A DNA stretch of 64,000 bases from Cordylochernes scorpioides (GCA_030710605.1 CP092863.1:120633586-120697585), one strand, 5' to 3'; counted from the stretch's first letter, positions 1 through 11,133 are shown. Numbers and translations: made by a program. The notes: generated by a model from the sequence alone, not told the origin.

Positions 1-4
1 TGAG

Positions 5-267
5 GACATATATTAGATCAAAAAATCATTTATTTAACCAATATTTCAGTTGGCTGAATGCCAACCTTTATCAAGGTATTATAACATATTAATGTGTGTC
101 AACAACAAACTCAGCGCCATATTTTTAAAACTTAATTCTATTGACGTTATTTGGCGCTGAGTTTGTTGTTGACACACATTAAAAATGTTATAACACCTTG
201 ATAAAGGTTGGCGTTCAGCCAACTGAAATATTGGTAAAATAAATGATATTTTGATTCAATATATGTC
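5..267. repeat. Foldback element, family A, copy 1
   Basis: Inverted repeat with arms of roughly 115 bp (about 5-118 and 153-267) around a short spacer. The arms carry the motif GCCAACCTTTATC and, on the inner side, AAACTCAGCGCC. The same arm sequence recurs at 483-733, 46736-46835, 49785-49930 and 54370-54649, each time with a different spacer. Outer boundaries of several copies carry GAAAATAGAGCAATCCAT. No protein is encoded. I infer a non-autonomous element, possibly PLE-related because of the hammerhead-like fold in each arm. Confidence 0.8.
195..235 (+). ncRNA. Hammerhead-like fold, degenerate core (family A)
   Basis: Stem I ACC 195-197 with GGT 233-235; heptamer TTGATAA 198-204 in place of CUGANGA; stem II GGTTGGC 206-212 with GCCAACT 218-224; GAA 225-227; self-complementary ATAT 228-231; T232 in the cleavage position. 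Two core positions differ from consensus, so catalysis is doubtful. Architecture matches the better copies elsewhere in the window. Confidence 0.4.
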
Positions 268-482
268 TTTTTAATTAAAGAATAAACATATATAAAATGT
301 AAATTATAGATATTTCTTCTAAAACAATAAAAATGTTTTATCAATAAATCAATAAAATACAGTATACATAAAACATTAACAACTTGTGTTTCACGATAGC
401 AGTACCATATTGTTTTAAGCCTTTTATCAATCAACCAGACGCGATATTTAAATATATTTTTGAAAATAGAGCAATCCATATT

Positions 483-733
483 TAATTCATTAGATAATAA
501 AAAGGCATATATTGGATTTAATAAAATATTTATTTTGCCAATATTTCGGCTGGCTGAACGCCAACCTTTATCGAGGCATTACATCTTTGTATACACTACT
601 TTACTACTTTTGTATATACTACTTTGTATACAAAGATATAATGCCTCGATAAAGGTTGGCGTTCAGCCAGCCGAAATATTGGCAAAATAAATATTTTATT
701 AAATCCAATATATGCCTTTTTATTATCTAATTC
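483..733. repeat. Foldback element, family A, copy 2
   Basis: Arms of about 108 bp (483-591 and 623-733) differ at only a few positions and flank a spacer of short direct repeats (ACTACTTT-like). Outside the left arm lies the family terminal motif GAAAATAGAGCAATCCAT at 462-479. The spacer differs completely from copy 1, which suggests that the arm, not the whole palindrome, is the mobile unit (inference). Confidence 0.8.
642..684 (+). ncRNA. Hammerhead-like fold, degenerate core (family A)
   Basis: Stem I TGCC 642-645 with GGCA 681-684; heptamer TCGATAA 646-652; stem II GGTTGGC 654-660 with GCCAGCC 666-672; GAA 673-675; ATAT 676-679; T680. Relative to the copy at 195-235, stem I has changed on both sides (A-T to G-C at the third pair), a compensatory change that supports selection on, or descent of, a paired RNA. 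Confidence 0.45.
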
Positions 734-740
734 AAATATA

Positions 741-967
741 TAGTTAAACCTGTCTATAGCGCCCCCTCTTGGGACTCACGTAGTACGAAGCGATTTACAT
801 TAAAAGTGATCTGTCTATAGCAACCCCTCCCTCTCTATAGCGCCCGATTTTAAATACGTAGTACGATGCGATTTACATTAAAAGTGACCTATCTATAGCA
901 CCCCCTCTCTATAGCCCCCTATTTTGGTGAGTCCCAAAAGGGGACGCTATAGACAGGTTTAACTGTA
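741..967. mobile_element. TIR MITE, family C (pogo-like ends), copy 1
   Basis: Both ends carry inverted AGTTAAACCTGTCTATAGCG, and the interior holds repeated blocks of TCTATAGC and GATTTACATTAAAAGTGA. Non-coding. Ends of the CAGT-AAACC-TATA type are typical of Tc1/mariner-pogo superfamily MITEs. Further copies: 1402-1579, 5721-5896, 61672-61852. Confidence 0.75.
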
Positions 968-1401
968 TAGAAAAAAAACTAAATTCTACGAATCATTCTT
1001 CATTTCCATCAAATGCAGCTTTCCAACAACAAAAAAAGGCTTAAATTCAATTTCAAATTAATCCTATTTACCTATTCACAAAATATTCCATTAAAAACAT
1101 TCTTTTTATTCTTTAATGAATTTAATGATAAAGATAAATAATAATAAAAAAGAAACGACACATCATTTATCTTCTAATTCAAATTTCTCAAATAATAAAA
1201 AATAAGCAGACGACAATCTAATGATTATTCATTTTCTAGGAATCGTTATAAGAAAAATGATAAATTTTTATCCTCCCCCTTCAAACAGATAAAAAAAAAG
1301 AAATTCATAGATAAATCAATTTTATTGAAATTTTTTTAAAAATCCAAAAGTGCAATATTAACTTTATTTAATCTGCTAATTCTCTCTGTATATAAATGAA
1401 A
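968..1401. other. AT-rich stretch, nothing recognised
   Basis: No open frame of note, no tRNA signature and no long repeat seen. Ordinary AT-rich intergenic DNA by eye. Confidence 0.6.
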
Positions 1402-1579
1402 TACAGTTAAACCTCTCTATAGCGCCTCCTCTTGGGACTCACCAAAATAGGGTGCTATAGAGTGTTATAGACAGGTCACTTTTAATGTAAAAAACGCATC
1501 ATACTACTTATTTAAAATCGGGCGCTATAGAGAGGGAGACGCTATTTAGAGTGGGCGTTATAGACAGGTTTAACTGTAT
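1402..1579. mobile_element. TIR MITE, family C, copy 2
   Basis: Begins TACAGTTAAACC and ends GGTTTAACTGTA, flanked by TA. Shorter interior than copy 1 but with the same GCTATAGAG and TTTTAATGTAAA blocks. Confidence 0.75.
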
Positions 1580-3238
1580 ATATATTTTTTTTTCTAAAAA
1601 GAGAGAGTTTAGTTAGGAATAGTTTAAATAATTATTTTTTCCCGCGCAATTTTCAAATTTTCGGCTGCTGCTCAGCAGGATACTAATTTTATTTTGACCA
1701 ATGAAATATTCAATTTTGATAAAACAAATGAGCACGAAAGTATATTACTTTTCATTTAAAAAAAAAAGGTTTAAAAAATATATAATTCAATTTTTCATAA
1801 ATAAAATATATAAATATAATAATTATATTCAAACACACAAACTTTATAATAGAAAAATGGTCTTCGCTATATAAAATATATATTTTTTAAATCTTGCTGA
1901 TTAAATATTGTATATTTATTTATTTACCAGTTAAGACATGCTATATCCGATCTGGATAATTGCGCGTGAAACTATTTACAATAATTGTAGTAGAGTAGGT
2001 AACAGAATTATCAAAAAGAAAATAAACAACTAAGAAAAAGAACATTAAATAAACATATACATTAAACAAATATGCAACAACATAAGCAGATAGAAGAAAT
2101 AGCAAGGTAGTTATTTACGGTATGTTAAGCAATGATGGAAGTTGATTTAATGAAGTTATCTGTAATAATTAGTATCGTGGAGAGAGAAAGTTGATCAAGT
2201 TGAGTTATTTACAATGAGTTATATTCTAAAGTAACTTATTAATTATTTACATTGATGTAAATCAAGTCGCCTAGTAGTGTAGTTCCTCAAGCTGCATGAA
2301 GCTGTCTATAATGTATATAGTTTAAAACTATAAATATCTTATTAAAAAAAATACCATTTATAATCATAAGAACACAAGACAGACTTTCAAAACATAATTA
2401 TAATATATTTTCAAAAATATATACGTATAATCTTCAATATTTTTCCTTGTGAAAATATTTATTCAATTTAATTATACATCTATTTTTATATAAATTCTAT
2501 TTGCATATAAATTCTAATGCTTTTTTCTTTATTTATCCAGTAAAAATATTTGTTATCTAAATATATATCGATATTTGCGCAAGATAAATATGTAATTATT
2601 TACCTATATATGCAAATATTCCAATTATATCAATATTTAATGCTTAATTTTTTAAATAAATAATGACTATTTAAAAAATCTTTTGATTTTTTTTTATAAT
2701 TTAATTATTAGCCTTAGGCACTAGTTATAATAAATATTAACATTGGTCGCGAGGTAAACCCACAGAATATTTTAAAAATATTTATATATATTTGCTCTTC
2801 TCTATAAAACTTTCTCTTCGCTTATTCCTTTTTTCACCCAGCCTATGACGCGTAACTGCCAATGCTTTTCTGGTGTTACTTTTTTTTTCTATCTTTTTTA
2901 TTATAATATATTCTAACTAATTATTTATTACAAACAAATTTTAAAAAACAAACCTCACATGTTCAAATAAAAAAAATATATATATAAATCTTAAAATTCT
3001 CATAACTATACTATTTGATACAGAATTAGCTTCCTGTTCTGACTCAAAATCAATTCAAAATCTGTAGTTCTTAATATTTTACTTTTCCTATTTTTTTCCA
3101 AATAAAAAATTACTATTAATATATATATATAAACATATACTTTGAAATATAAATATAACATTTTATGAATAATATTCTAAGTGGTGCATTAAGACAAAGA
3201 ATATTTCATATTATATATAAATATATATACAAATTTAT
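1580..3238. other. AT-rich stretch, nothing recognised
   Basis: Runs of A, T and TA with no coding signal, no structured RNA and no clear terminal repeats found. Degraded repeats cannot be excluded. Confidence 0.55.
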
Positions 3239-3470
3239 AAATTTAAATGCCATCTATCGTTAAATTTTGTAACAAATGAAATTACTGGCAATGTGATTAT
3301 TTTCAACAATATCATCAAATATTATCTCTACAGATCTTACTGCAATGATATGAATTATTGAATGAGATAATAAATTATATCGTTGCAGTAAGGTCTGTAG
3401 AGTAATATTTGATGATATCATTTAAAAGAAAGACATTGCCAGTAAATATATTTGTACAATATATATATAT
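3239..3470. repeat. Foldback element, family I, copy 1
   Basis: Imperfect inverted repeat in which TTACTGGCAATGTG and CATTGCCAGTAA bracket inner inverted blocks (CTCTACAGATCTTACTGCAA against TTGCAGTAAGGTCTGTAGAG). A related hairpin with the same outer motif lies at 59280-59400. Confidence 0.65.
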
Positions 3471-4529
3471 TTTCACACTATATATTTGTGAAAACCCCAA
3501 TTACATTTAAATTATATTTTACTAAACTTTTAATCTGTGTGTGTACAAAATAAAATCAATAATAACAATGAAGATATTGACACTTGCTGGAAATTTAATA
3601 ATCGTTTGAAATAAAAGACAACAATGGAGGAAATAATTTCCTATTCAGAAGGTAAGCCATTATTTAAAAACCTTATTTATATATTAATTCTCATATTCTC
3701 TCACTTAATTAAAATATTTATGTAAAGCCTATATATATATACATTTCAATTAGCAATTAAAATTTCATTTATAGAATATTATTTTTAACTAAATACATGA
3801 TCGTGATTTAAAAACAAATATTTACCTAATATTGTATCGATATAATTTAAAGATAAATCGAATTAAAAAGTATAATTTCAAACATTTATAAATTAATATT
3901 CATATATTTTAATTATATATTAATTAAATTTTAAATATATAAAAGTAAATTAAGTTTATTATTATTATCGTATAAAAATTTCTATTAGTTATCTAAACAA
4001 AAAGATAATATAAAATGTGAATTGAAGAAGATTTTAAAATAAATTCAAAAGAATCAAAGAAACTTGTTGCAAATATTTATTAAGATTTTATTTATGCCTA
4101 TAAATATGTATAATTTGAAATACAATATATATATATATAATTACAAAATACAATGTGAATATAAAACGTTTTATTTTATTTTTGAATCCAAAATATGTCG
4201 TTTAATTAATAATTTCCGATGTATTTTTCAATATTAAATAAATTTATATTATATAGATATTATATAGAGTTTATAATTTACACTTTATATAGTATAATTG
4301 TATTTCAAATTAAACATATTTATAGACATTAAAATGAAATTTTAATAAATATTTGCAATAATTTTCATTGTTTTTTTTTTAAATGTATTTATATATCCTT
4401 TTGCAATTCGCCTTTTATATTATCTTTTGGTTTAGATAATAAATGTAAATTTTGTTAGTCAATAATAAACTTATTTAACTTTTGTATATAGGTTATATTA
4501 AAATATAATTCTATTTAAAATTATATTTC
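3471..4529. other. AT-rich stretch, nothing recognised
   Basis: Includes short (TA)n runs. No gene, RNA or bounded repeat supported. Confidence 0.55.
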
Positions 4530-4534
4530 ATAGA

Positions 4535-4765
4535 TCCAAATACTCTGTTAAATCGACCGCCAGAAGTCATGCTTCCCCTATAAAATCTCGTTGTTGTTCT
4601 TTCCCGATGGCCGGCTCAAATCTTTGTACATTATGTAAATAATCTTTTGTTTTCCTTGTTCTACTCGCCTTAAGCCAGGCAGTACCTTTTATCAAATTAT
4701 GTTTTCCATACATATTCCTTAGCTCAAATAAAGAAATATCTTATTCAAAACTATTTTATTATTTC
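4535..4765 (+). repeat. Dispersed repeat, family D, copy 1
   Basis: About 230-320 bp repeat marked by TTAAATCGACCGCCAGA, a GTTGTTGTT run, GGCCGGCTCAAA, TGTACATTATGTAAATA and CGCCTTAAGCCAGGC. Other copies: 19795-20045, 36470-36735, 46950-47200, 47745-48055 (all reverse) and 49370-49690 (forward). No A/B boxes or coding frame seen; class unknown. Confidence 0.7.
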
Positions 4766-4865
4766 CACGACTGCTCAACAAATATCTCTATTCTCAAAAT
4801 AATCAGCATCAAGTATTAATTCTATATAGCTCTAATAATCAAAATACAACATAAATCTAATTATT

Positions 4866-4901
<36 letters not shown>

Positions 4902-5361
4902 CAAGGTAATATGTCTAAATAAACGGTTACTTTTGTTTGTACCTGTTGTTAAACAACGAGGTTTCTATAATAGCAGACGACACGAAGTATCACATTACCC
5001 CCCTAGATTAATTAACATCTAATTTAAACATCATTAAAGAATGATGAAACTGTAAACTTGAGGTCCATTGACAGCTTCTATCATCCCCCCATGATATCAT
5101 GTCACCTCTGATTGAAGGCCTTTTAATTGCTCCTGCCGAGTAATTGGATGACTCTACCTTAATCCCATCGTTAAAGTATCGTCTGATATCTTTACCAAAT
5201 CCGCCATTTTTATTTTTATTTTCGCGCCTATTCTTTCTTTTGTGTCTTACACTTATACCTTTTTCAATTCTTTTTTACTATATAATGGCTATAAAATGAT
5301 TGCCATGATTGTTATTAATTTCTAAATATATTTATTGTTAAGACTTAGAAATAATCTAGAC
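4766..5361. other. (TA)n run and AT-rich stretch, nothing recognised
   Basis: A (TA)n microsatellite lies near 4869-4895. The remainder shows no coding or RNA signal. Confidence 0.55.
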
Positions 5362-5580
5362 CTTTTTCTTTTGCTTATCCCTAGTACACGTAGTACAGGC
5401 AATGATAATCATGGTGGGTAGAAGTAGTCGACTGCTTTTACTGTAAATGCACCACATGTTATACATATGAAAGTCAGTTCGACCTTGCACTTACAAATAT
5501 ACCAGAGCCCAGTTTGGTTGCTTGCACTCGCTGGTGGGGTTGGATTTTTAAAAGAATTGGAGGCTATTGGAGCATTTTTT
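5362..5580 (-). repeat. SINE body, tRNA head missing
   Basis: Reverse-strand copy of the SINE best seen at 28333-28655. It keeps the body (CACCAGCGAGTGCAAG, ACCATGATTATCAT, tail near CTAGGGATAAGC) but the tRNA-derived head is absent at the high-coordinate end. Confidence 0.75.
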
Positions 5581-5720
5581 CTTTAAATATGTATGGTTAT
5601 TTAAGATCTATTATAAGAGAATGTATTTTAAAATTATATATATTAATATTTTGTTTTATATATGTATATAGTGCAATTATTAATTGTCTTTTTATTTATA
5701 CTCCATTTTCAACAACATAT

Positions 5721-5896
5721 AAAGTTAAACCTGTCTATAGCGCCCCCTCTAAATAGCGCCTCCCTCTCTATAGGGCCCCGATTTTAAATACGCAGTACGA
5801 TGCGATTTACATTAAAAGTGACCTGTCTATAGCACCCCCTCTCTCTATAGCAGCCTGTGAGTTCCAAGAGGGGGGCGCTATAGACAGGTTTAACTA
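5721..5896. mobile_element. TIR MITE, family C, copy 3
   Basis: Inverted AGTTAAACCTGTCTATAGCG ends with the family's internal TATAGCGCC blocks. Confidence 0.75.
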
Positions 5897-6569
5897 TTTC
5901 AATATAATTTAGCTAGCGATCCGAAGAGATTCGCTCCCCTGTAGGAAAAAGAAAGCAGTAAGAGTTAGGCTTAGTTTGTTTACATCTACAATAAAATGTT
6001 GTATTTGCTAAGCTGTTGACATACCTTATAAAATCATAACAATTATGATATAGCGAGTTGTTGTTATTATTAGGAATTTTTCAAAATATTATTTTCTTTT
6101 TTATGATTCTATTTTTTTTAAAGGTCATTAATATTTTATAATTATAAAGTCATATGAGCGTTTATATGCTTCCATGTAGTCCTGTAGAAGGACAGAGATG
6201 CCTGAAAGCTCTAGATTACGTTTAATAAAAATGAAAGAAACACATCTCCAGAAAGCTGTAGTATTTTTTTTTTTTATTTCAATCATTTATTGTCAATCCG
6301 TCAAAGATGGTATCCCATCATCATAGGCTCTTCAATGATCCCTGTTGAATATCTCTTCGTAATTAGAGAAGAGGTTTTGTCAAGATGGTTCTTCAACACT
6401 TCCTAATCTCCTCCATTTTGAGAGCTAACTTATTTACTGTTAGGATTTTAAAAAGTTGTTTTTCATAGATTTATATATTTGTTGTTGCGTGATGTGTTGG
6501 TGTGGCTTGTGGAAAGGCCGCTGATAAAATTATAATTAAAATTAATTTATTTAAAGCCAGAAATATATA
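5897..6569. other. AT-rich stretch with a degenerate hammerhead-like motif
   Basis: Around 6183-6222 the plus strand reads CTGTAGAAGGAC ... CTGAAAGCTC, resembling the 56.04-kb motif but without a matching stem I. Otherwise nothing recognised. Confidence 0.4.
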
Positions 6570-6850
6570 AAGAAAAAAAGTAACGGCCGTTAGAGCTAGC
6601 CTTGTTGTTTACCGCGCGTGCCAGATCAAGTGTCGGAAGACGCCTCACGCCCATGCGTAGTCAGGTTGACGCTCGCGGTTGCCGAGGCCGTCCACTGCCC
6701 GTGTGTGTATTGGAGCTTTGCCCCAGTTCGCGCTCGCTGAAGCAAAGTGCGGTCGCCACATATTTATATTTTCGACCAGATGACTGGACTACTTTACATG
6801 TATATAATTGGTTTTGAAATGATGTAAATGAGTTAGTTATAAAAGGCAAT
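6570..6850. promoter_or_regulatory. CpG-rich island, candidate promoter or exon
   Basis: About 200 bp of much higher GC and CpG density than its surroundings (ACCGCGCGTGCC, GACGCTCGCGGTTGCCGAGG, CAGTTCGCGCTCGC). Open frames exist on both strands but neither resembles a known protein. It could be a CpG-island promoter, a short exon or the edge of a transposon; direction undetermined. Confidence 0.35.
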
Positions 6851-6984
6851 TAAAAGTGTTAATTTCTTCGAGGTGTTGATGATTACTCTGCTCGATGGTA
6901 GAATAGGGAAGTCTTAGCTCCTAAAAGTAACTTATTTACATATTCCTTTTTTTACTACTTTACATACAACGTGTCGACAGCCTT

Positions 6985-7150
6985 CTGTCTTCCTTTTCAA
7001 GGCATTATTTGTCTACTCTCTACTTGATAAATCAAGAAAATGGTTTTTGACTAAATATCAAGGAACAGGTTAAATCAATGTTTAGTTGATTTCTGTTCCA
7101 CTAAATAGCACTCTGCTATCTAAAATGCTCATGTACTCGTTTAAAATTTG
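6985..7150 (+). repeat. Partial copy of the hammerhead-bearing repeat (family H)
   Basis: Shares TTGATAAATCAAGAAA, GGTTAAATCAATGTTTAGTTGA and the CTGCTATCTAAAATGCTCATGT segment with 55.6-56.0 kb and 19.3-19.7 kb, but the ribozyme segment itself is not present. Confidence 0.6.
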
Positions 7151-7202
7151 AATATCAACACCTAACCTTTTTTATTATTTAATTTTTTATTATTTTTTCA
7201 CA

Positions 7203-7460
7203 TACAGTAAACTCTCCTATAACGCGATTAATGTGTTCCGTGTTGTATGAAATCGCGTTATAGGAATTCGCGTTGTACGAAATAAAACTTGTATAACGCG
7301 AGAATTGTTAGGGTAAATTGTTAGTGACAATTATAATGTATTTTATTTCATAACGCGTTATACGAAAATTCGCGTTGTATAAATATATTTGTCGCGATTT
7401 TTTTATCGCGTTGTACGAAATCGCGTTGTAAAAACTCGCGTTATAGGAGGGTCTACTGTA
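7203..7460. mobile_element. Pogo-like TIR MITE, copy 1
   Basis: 258 bp bounded by TACAGTAAACTCTCCTATAACG and its inverted form ending TCTACTGTA. The interior is rich in CGCGTTATA / CGCGTTGTA words in both orientations. A near-identical 259-bp copy lies at 53567-53825. Non-coding; TA target site. Confidence 0.85.
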
Positions 7461-8593
7461 TTTATATTAGTAAATAATTATGAAAAATAGTGAATATATT
7501 TTTACTCAGAAAAAAATATATAAAAAATACTATATGTGAAATATTGAAACTCTATCCTGTGCAATCATATTAATCAAAATTTTACAACTTGTCATAAATC
7601 TAACGTAAAGAGATATAAAAAATATTATTACTCTATAAAAATCTTCAAACAATCAAACGACTTAAAAAGAAAAAAAAAATTCCCCCTTTTCTCTACTTCT
7701 TCTTCTTCAAAAAAATAAAATCGAACAAAATTTTAAAAATAGCAAAATTTAATTAAATTATTCAACTGGTTATTTAGATATAATTAGTAATATTAATGAA
7801 CCATAAAATAGAACGAAATATTAAGGTCATTTCAATGATCCAATTAGGCTGTTTTTTTTTTGAAGATGAAAAAAAAAAAAAATCAAAGAAACATCTCTAG
7901 TAAAATTCAATAAAAAAAAAGAGCCCTCTCTTTCTCTCCCAATTTATACAAAGAAACGCTGAAAACTATCAAAAGAGAATTTTCAACTCATTTAGTCTTC
8001 AGAAGCGAGCTAATTTCCTGCGTGTTTTTTTTTTGTTGTTGTTGTTGGGTCGTGTACTTTTAATCTATGAGATTTGTTACCTGGTGTGAGCTCCCGTTAT
8101 AAAAGGAACTCTCCTCCTCGATATTTAATTTTCCAACCGAGATATTGGTGACCGCGCTAACATGTCAAGATAAACATGTTTGCTGTACCGACAGCAATTC
8201 TTACAAATAGAGACTTTTTTTTTACAATTATTATTATTTTTTTGTTATGATGGTTTGGTATTGATTGATATTTTATTGAAAAATTCTTCTTCTACGTGTT
8301 TTTTATTTTTATTTTTCGAAGAAATTTTCCATTTTTTATTTTTATGTGAAATTTTAGAAATATTGCTATTTCCTGAAAAAAAAAAAAAAAAAAGGTTTGG
8401 TTATATTGCATGCTTTATTTGAAATACATTAGCTATTTGCGTGTTAAAAGTAAACAGTTTTCGTATTTGCATATCGAAATTATTATTTCAGAAATTGAAT
8501 TTATTACATTTTAATTAACCTTTATGCAATTTACAATTTCAATTTTGAAAAATCGAACAAATAATGGTTTTTATATGAATTGCCACGTTTTAA
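7461..8593. other. AT-rich stretch, nothing recognised
   Basis: Homopolymer A/T runs and pyrimidine-rich tracts, no supported gene. Confidence 0.5.
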
Positions 8594-9239
8594 TGCATTT
8601 TTAAAGGGAGAGGTGCCTCTTTTGTAACATGAATACCCCCTTCCCACAACTATGTTGTATATATATATATATAACATATACACTCATGGACAAAACTTAA
8701 GGAAGTTGTACCTTTCAGCATGTACGAGGGCCATCCAATGAATAAGTTTCCCTATTTTTTTTTTTTTCATCGAACGAAACGTAGTAAAAATTAGTTAGTA
8801 GTGTAAGAAATGGTCACTAGGATGCGTTGGAAGCGTGTGACCTTCAAAATCACGCTACTCGTACGCGCAAGTCCGTAGCGCTTCAGTTTCCATGGAGATA
8901 CCACTGGTGAACGTGTCCACTTGCGAACTCCGTTCTGTAATTCGTTTTTTTCGCGGCGAAAAATGAAACTGCGGTCAATATTCATCGAATTTAGTGTCAG
9001 TGTATGGCGAAAGATGTATGAGCATCCAAATGATTCGCCGATGGCGTTCATGGTTCTTGGAAGGACAGCAAAACGTGCATGATGACGAGCGAAGCGACAG
9101 GCCCGTTACTGCTACGGACAATGCAGCCGTTGCTGCTGTTCGGAATGTGGTGGAAGCAGATCACCGCGTCACCATTGACGAAATAATGATTCGACTGCCT
9201 CCTGGAATCGAAATTGGACGCTCTTCGATTGCAACAATC

Positions 9240-9589
9240 TGATGTATATAGTTGTTCATTTGTTTTAAATAAATATTAAATTGATGTATATAGTTATTCA
9301 TTTGTTTTAAATAAATATCAAATTGATGTATATATTTGTTTAGTTATTTTGCATATTTTTCATCTGTGAATTAATCTTATAATTTGGTCTGTGAAAGTAA
9401 AAATATTGGACCAGTGACCAAAACAAAATGTAAATAGATCGCTTAATGTTATATAGTGAGTATAGAGAGTTGTTAGGCAGGAAATATATATATTTAAATG
9501 TTATGCTTGTGTAATTATAATCTTAATTGAATAAAAATATTTAAATTATAAATGTATTCTAAATCTTAAATACCAAGCATTAAAACAAC
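9240..9589 (+). repeat. Inverted LTR arm, left
   Basis: 350 bp, by eye identical to the reverse complement of 10784-11133. It contains a near-duplicated segment (GATGTATATAGTT ... AAATAAATAT) at its outer end. Just inside, 9590-9603 is a 14-nt fragment matching the LTR in the opposite sense, marking a recombination junction. Confidence 0.9.
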
Positions 9590-10712
9590 TCTCTATACTC
9601 ACTGATGAGATATTGAAAAGATTAAGGAAATCTCTTCCTAAGAGAAATTTAGTACAATTTAAATTAGTTATTAGTATTTCAATGGTTCTAGAAACATTTC
9701 TTAATTTTATATCAAATTTAGCCTTGCCTAAAATAGGTATTTTAGAGCCACGATAGCCGGTCAAGACTGTATTACATTTATTTAATTTAACATTTTTGAA
9801 ATATTTAAAGTACTCATTTTTAGTTAATGTAGTAATGGCTGCTCCAGTATCAATTTCAGCCAACAATTTTATGTTATTTACATATACAGTTTCAATCAAG
9901 GGAGGATGCAAATTTATATTATTCAATGATAAATTATTTTGAGATCCCGAAGGATTATTATCATTAGCATGCTTTTTAAATTTATTAAAAGTATTTCTAG
10001 GATTTCTGGGCAATTTACGGGCAGAACTATCTTTTTTATAACATATTGTAGAAATATGCCCTACCCTACCACAAACTCTACAATTAGCTGATTTAAAAAA
10101 ACAATTATAGTGTAGATGGTTGTTCTTACCACAGTGTTTGCAGGGATTATTGATGGCATGAAGATGCTGTGGGGACAGATGGGCATCTTCGGATCTCTTG
10201 AGGTTGTGTAGGTCATTATCTGCAGACTCCGCAGACAGAGCGATGTCCAATGCTCCCTCAAAAGTCAATCCCTCTTCCTGTAGCAGCTTCTTTTGGGTTG
10301 GTGTATCAATGATGCCCGCCACAAATCTGTCTCGCAGGGATTCTTGCAGAACATCTCCAAAGTTACACCTTTGAGCCTGTTCCTTAAGGCGTATTATGTA
10401 TTTAGATATTGTTTCGCCTGATTTCTGATCCATTTTCTGGAATACAAATCTTTCATATATTATATTGGTCTTAGGATTGAAATGTTTTAATAAGATCCTG
10501 CATAAATTATCAAAGGGAACTTGATCAACTTCCTCCGGAAAAACCAAATTTCGCAAGATTCCGAAATATTTAGGCCCGATGCATGATATCAGAAATGGCG
10601 TCTTAAAGTCTTCTTTTGTTTTAGAAATTAGCATGAATTGCTTCAATCGATAAATATAATTCTCTACATTCTCTAGATTTTCGTCGAATCTTTCAAACAT
10701 ACTTGAAGACAT
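9546..10712 (-). CDS. Gag-protease of a gypsy-type retroelement, truncated
   Basis: 388 residues from the ATG at 10712; the open frame extends a little upstream only through a GTG. The first ~180 residues look like a gypsy capsid region (e.g. RFVAGIIDTPTQKKLLQ). Two CCHC zinc knuckles follow, CX2CX4HX4C at about residues 191-204 (CKHCGKNNHLHYNC) and 211-224 (CRVCGRVGHISTIC). An aspartic protease follows with EIDTGAAITTL at about 287-297 and LLGRDFLN near 359. The frame then runs into the inverted LTR, which supplies the last ~15 residues and the stop. Reverse transcriptase and integrase are absent, so the product could at most package or process RNA; mobilisation would need another element. 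Closest in style to mag-like elements with fused gag-protease, but the clade is uncertain. Confidence 0.85.
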   Translation of the reverse strand: MSSSMFERFDENLENVENYIYRLKQFMLISKTKEDFKTPFLISCIGPKYFGILRNLVFPEEVDQVPFDNLCRILLKHFNPKTNIIYERFVFQKMDQKSGETISKYIIRLKEQAQRCNFGDVLQESLRDRFVAGIIDTPTQKKLLQEEGLTFEGALDIALSAESADNDLHNLKRSEDAHLSPQHLHAINNPCKHCGKNNHLHYNCFFKSANCRVCGRVGHISTICYKKDSSARKLPRNPRNTFNKFKKHANDNNPSGSQNNLSLNNINLHPPLIETVYVNNIKLLAEIDTGAAITTLTKNEYFKYFKNVKLNKCNTVLTGYRGSKIPILGKAKFDIKLRNVSRTIEILITNLNCTKFLLGRDFLNLFNISSVSIESCFNAWYLRFRIHL

Positions 10713-10783
10713 TTTTAAAGTATAATTTCTTTTCACTATTTAAATTCTTTTTTCTTTACAAAATTTGCTTTTCCTCGTCGCCA

Positions 10784-11133
10784 GTTGTTTTAATGCTTGG
10801 TATTTAAGATTTAGAATACATTTATAATTTAAATATTTTTATTCAATTAAGATTATAATTACACAAGCATAACATTTAAATATATATATTTCCTGCCTAA
10901 CAACTCTCTATACTCACTATATAACATTAAGCGATCTATTTACATTTTGTTTTGGTCACTGGTCCAATATTTTTACTTTCACAGACCAAATTATAAGATT
11001 AATTCACAGATGAAAAATATGCAAAATAACTAAACAAATATATACATCAATTTGATATTTATTTAAAACAAATGAATAACTATATACATCAATTTAATAT
11101 TTATTTAAAACAAATGAACAACTATATACATCA
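10784..11133 (-). repeat. LTR arm, right (5' LTR for the gag frame)
   Basis: Mirror image of 9240-9589. On the minus strand it ends AAAACA(AC), followed by TGGCGACGAGG, the expected position and style of a gypsy primer-binding site. Confidence 0.88.

Larger units (their letters stand above)
9240..11133 (-). mobile_element. Gypsy-type element with inverted LTRs
   Basis: Flanked by the 5-bp direct repeat CAATC (9235-9239 and 11134-11138), it begins TGATGTATAT and ends ATATACATCA. The 350-bp terminal repeats are inverted rather than direct. On the minus strand the right copy behaves as a 5' LTR, followed by a primer-binding-like TGGCGACGAGGA and a gag-protease frame. RT, RNase H and integrase are missing, and the far LTR is flipped. 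The 5-bp duplication indicates that the rearranged molecule was integrated in this form (inference). Confidence 0.88.

Noticed and set aside
147-479. Frame of ~110 codons on the minus strand across the first foldback element
   Set aside because: It runs through the palindrome arm and AT-rich flank, with composition typical of random AT-rich sequence.
6602-6849. Overlapping short proteins in the CpG-rich island
   Set aside because: Neither strand's frame resembles a known protein, and GC-rich DNA gives long frames by chance.
9240-11133. A new DNA transposon with 350-bp TIRs encoding a gag-like gene
   Set aside because: TG...CA ends, primer-binding-like sequence, gag-protease frame and 5-bp duplication are better explained by an LTR element with one LTR flipped.
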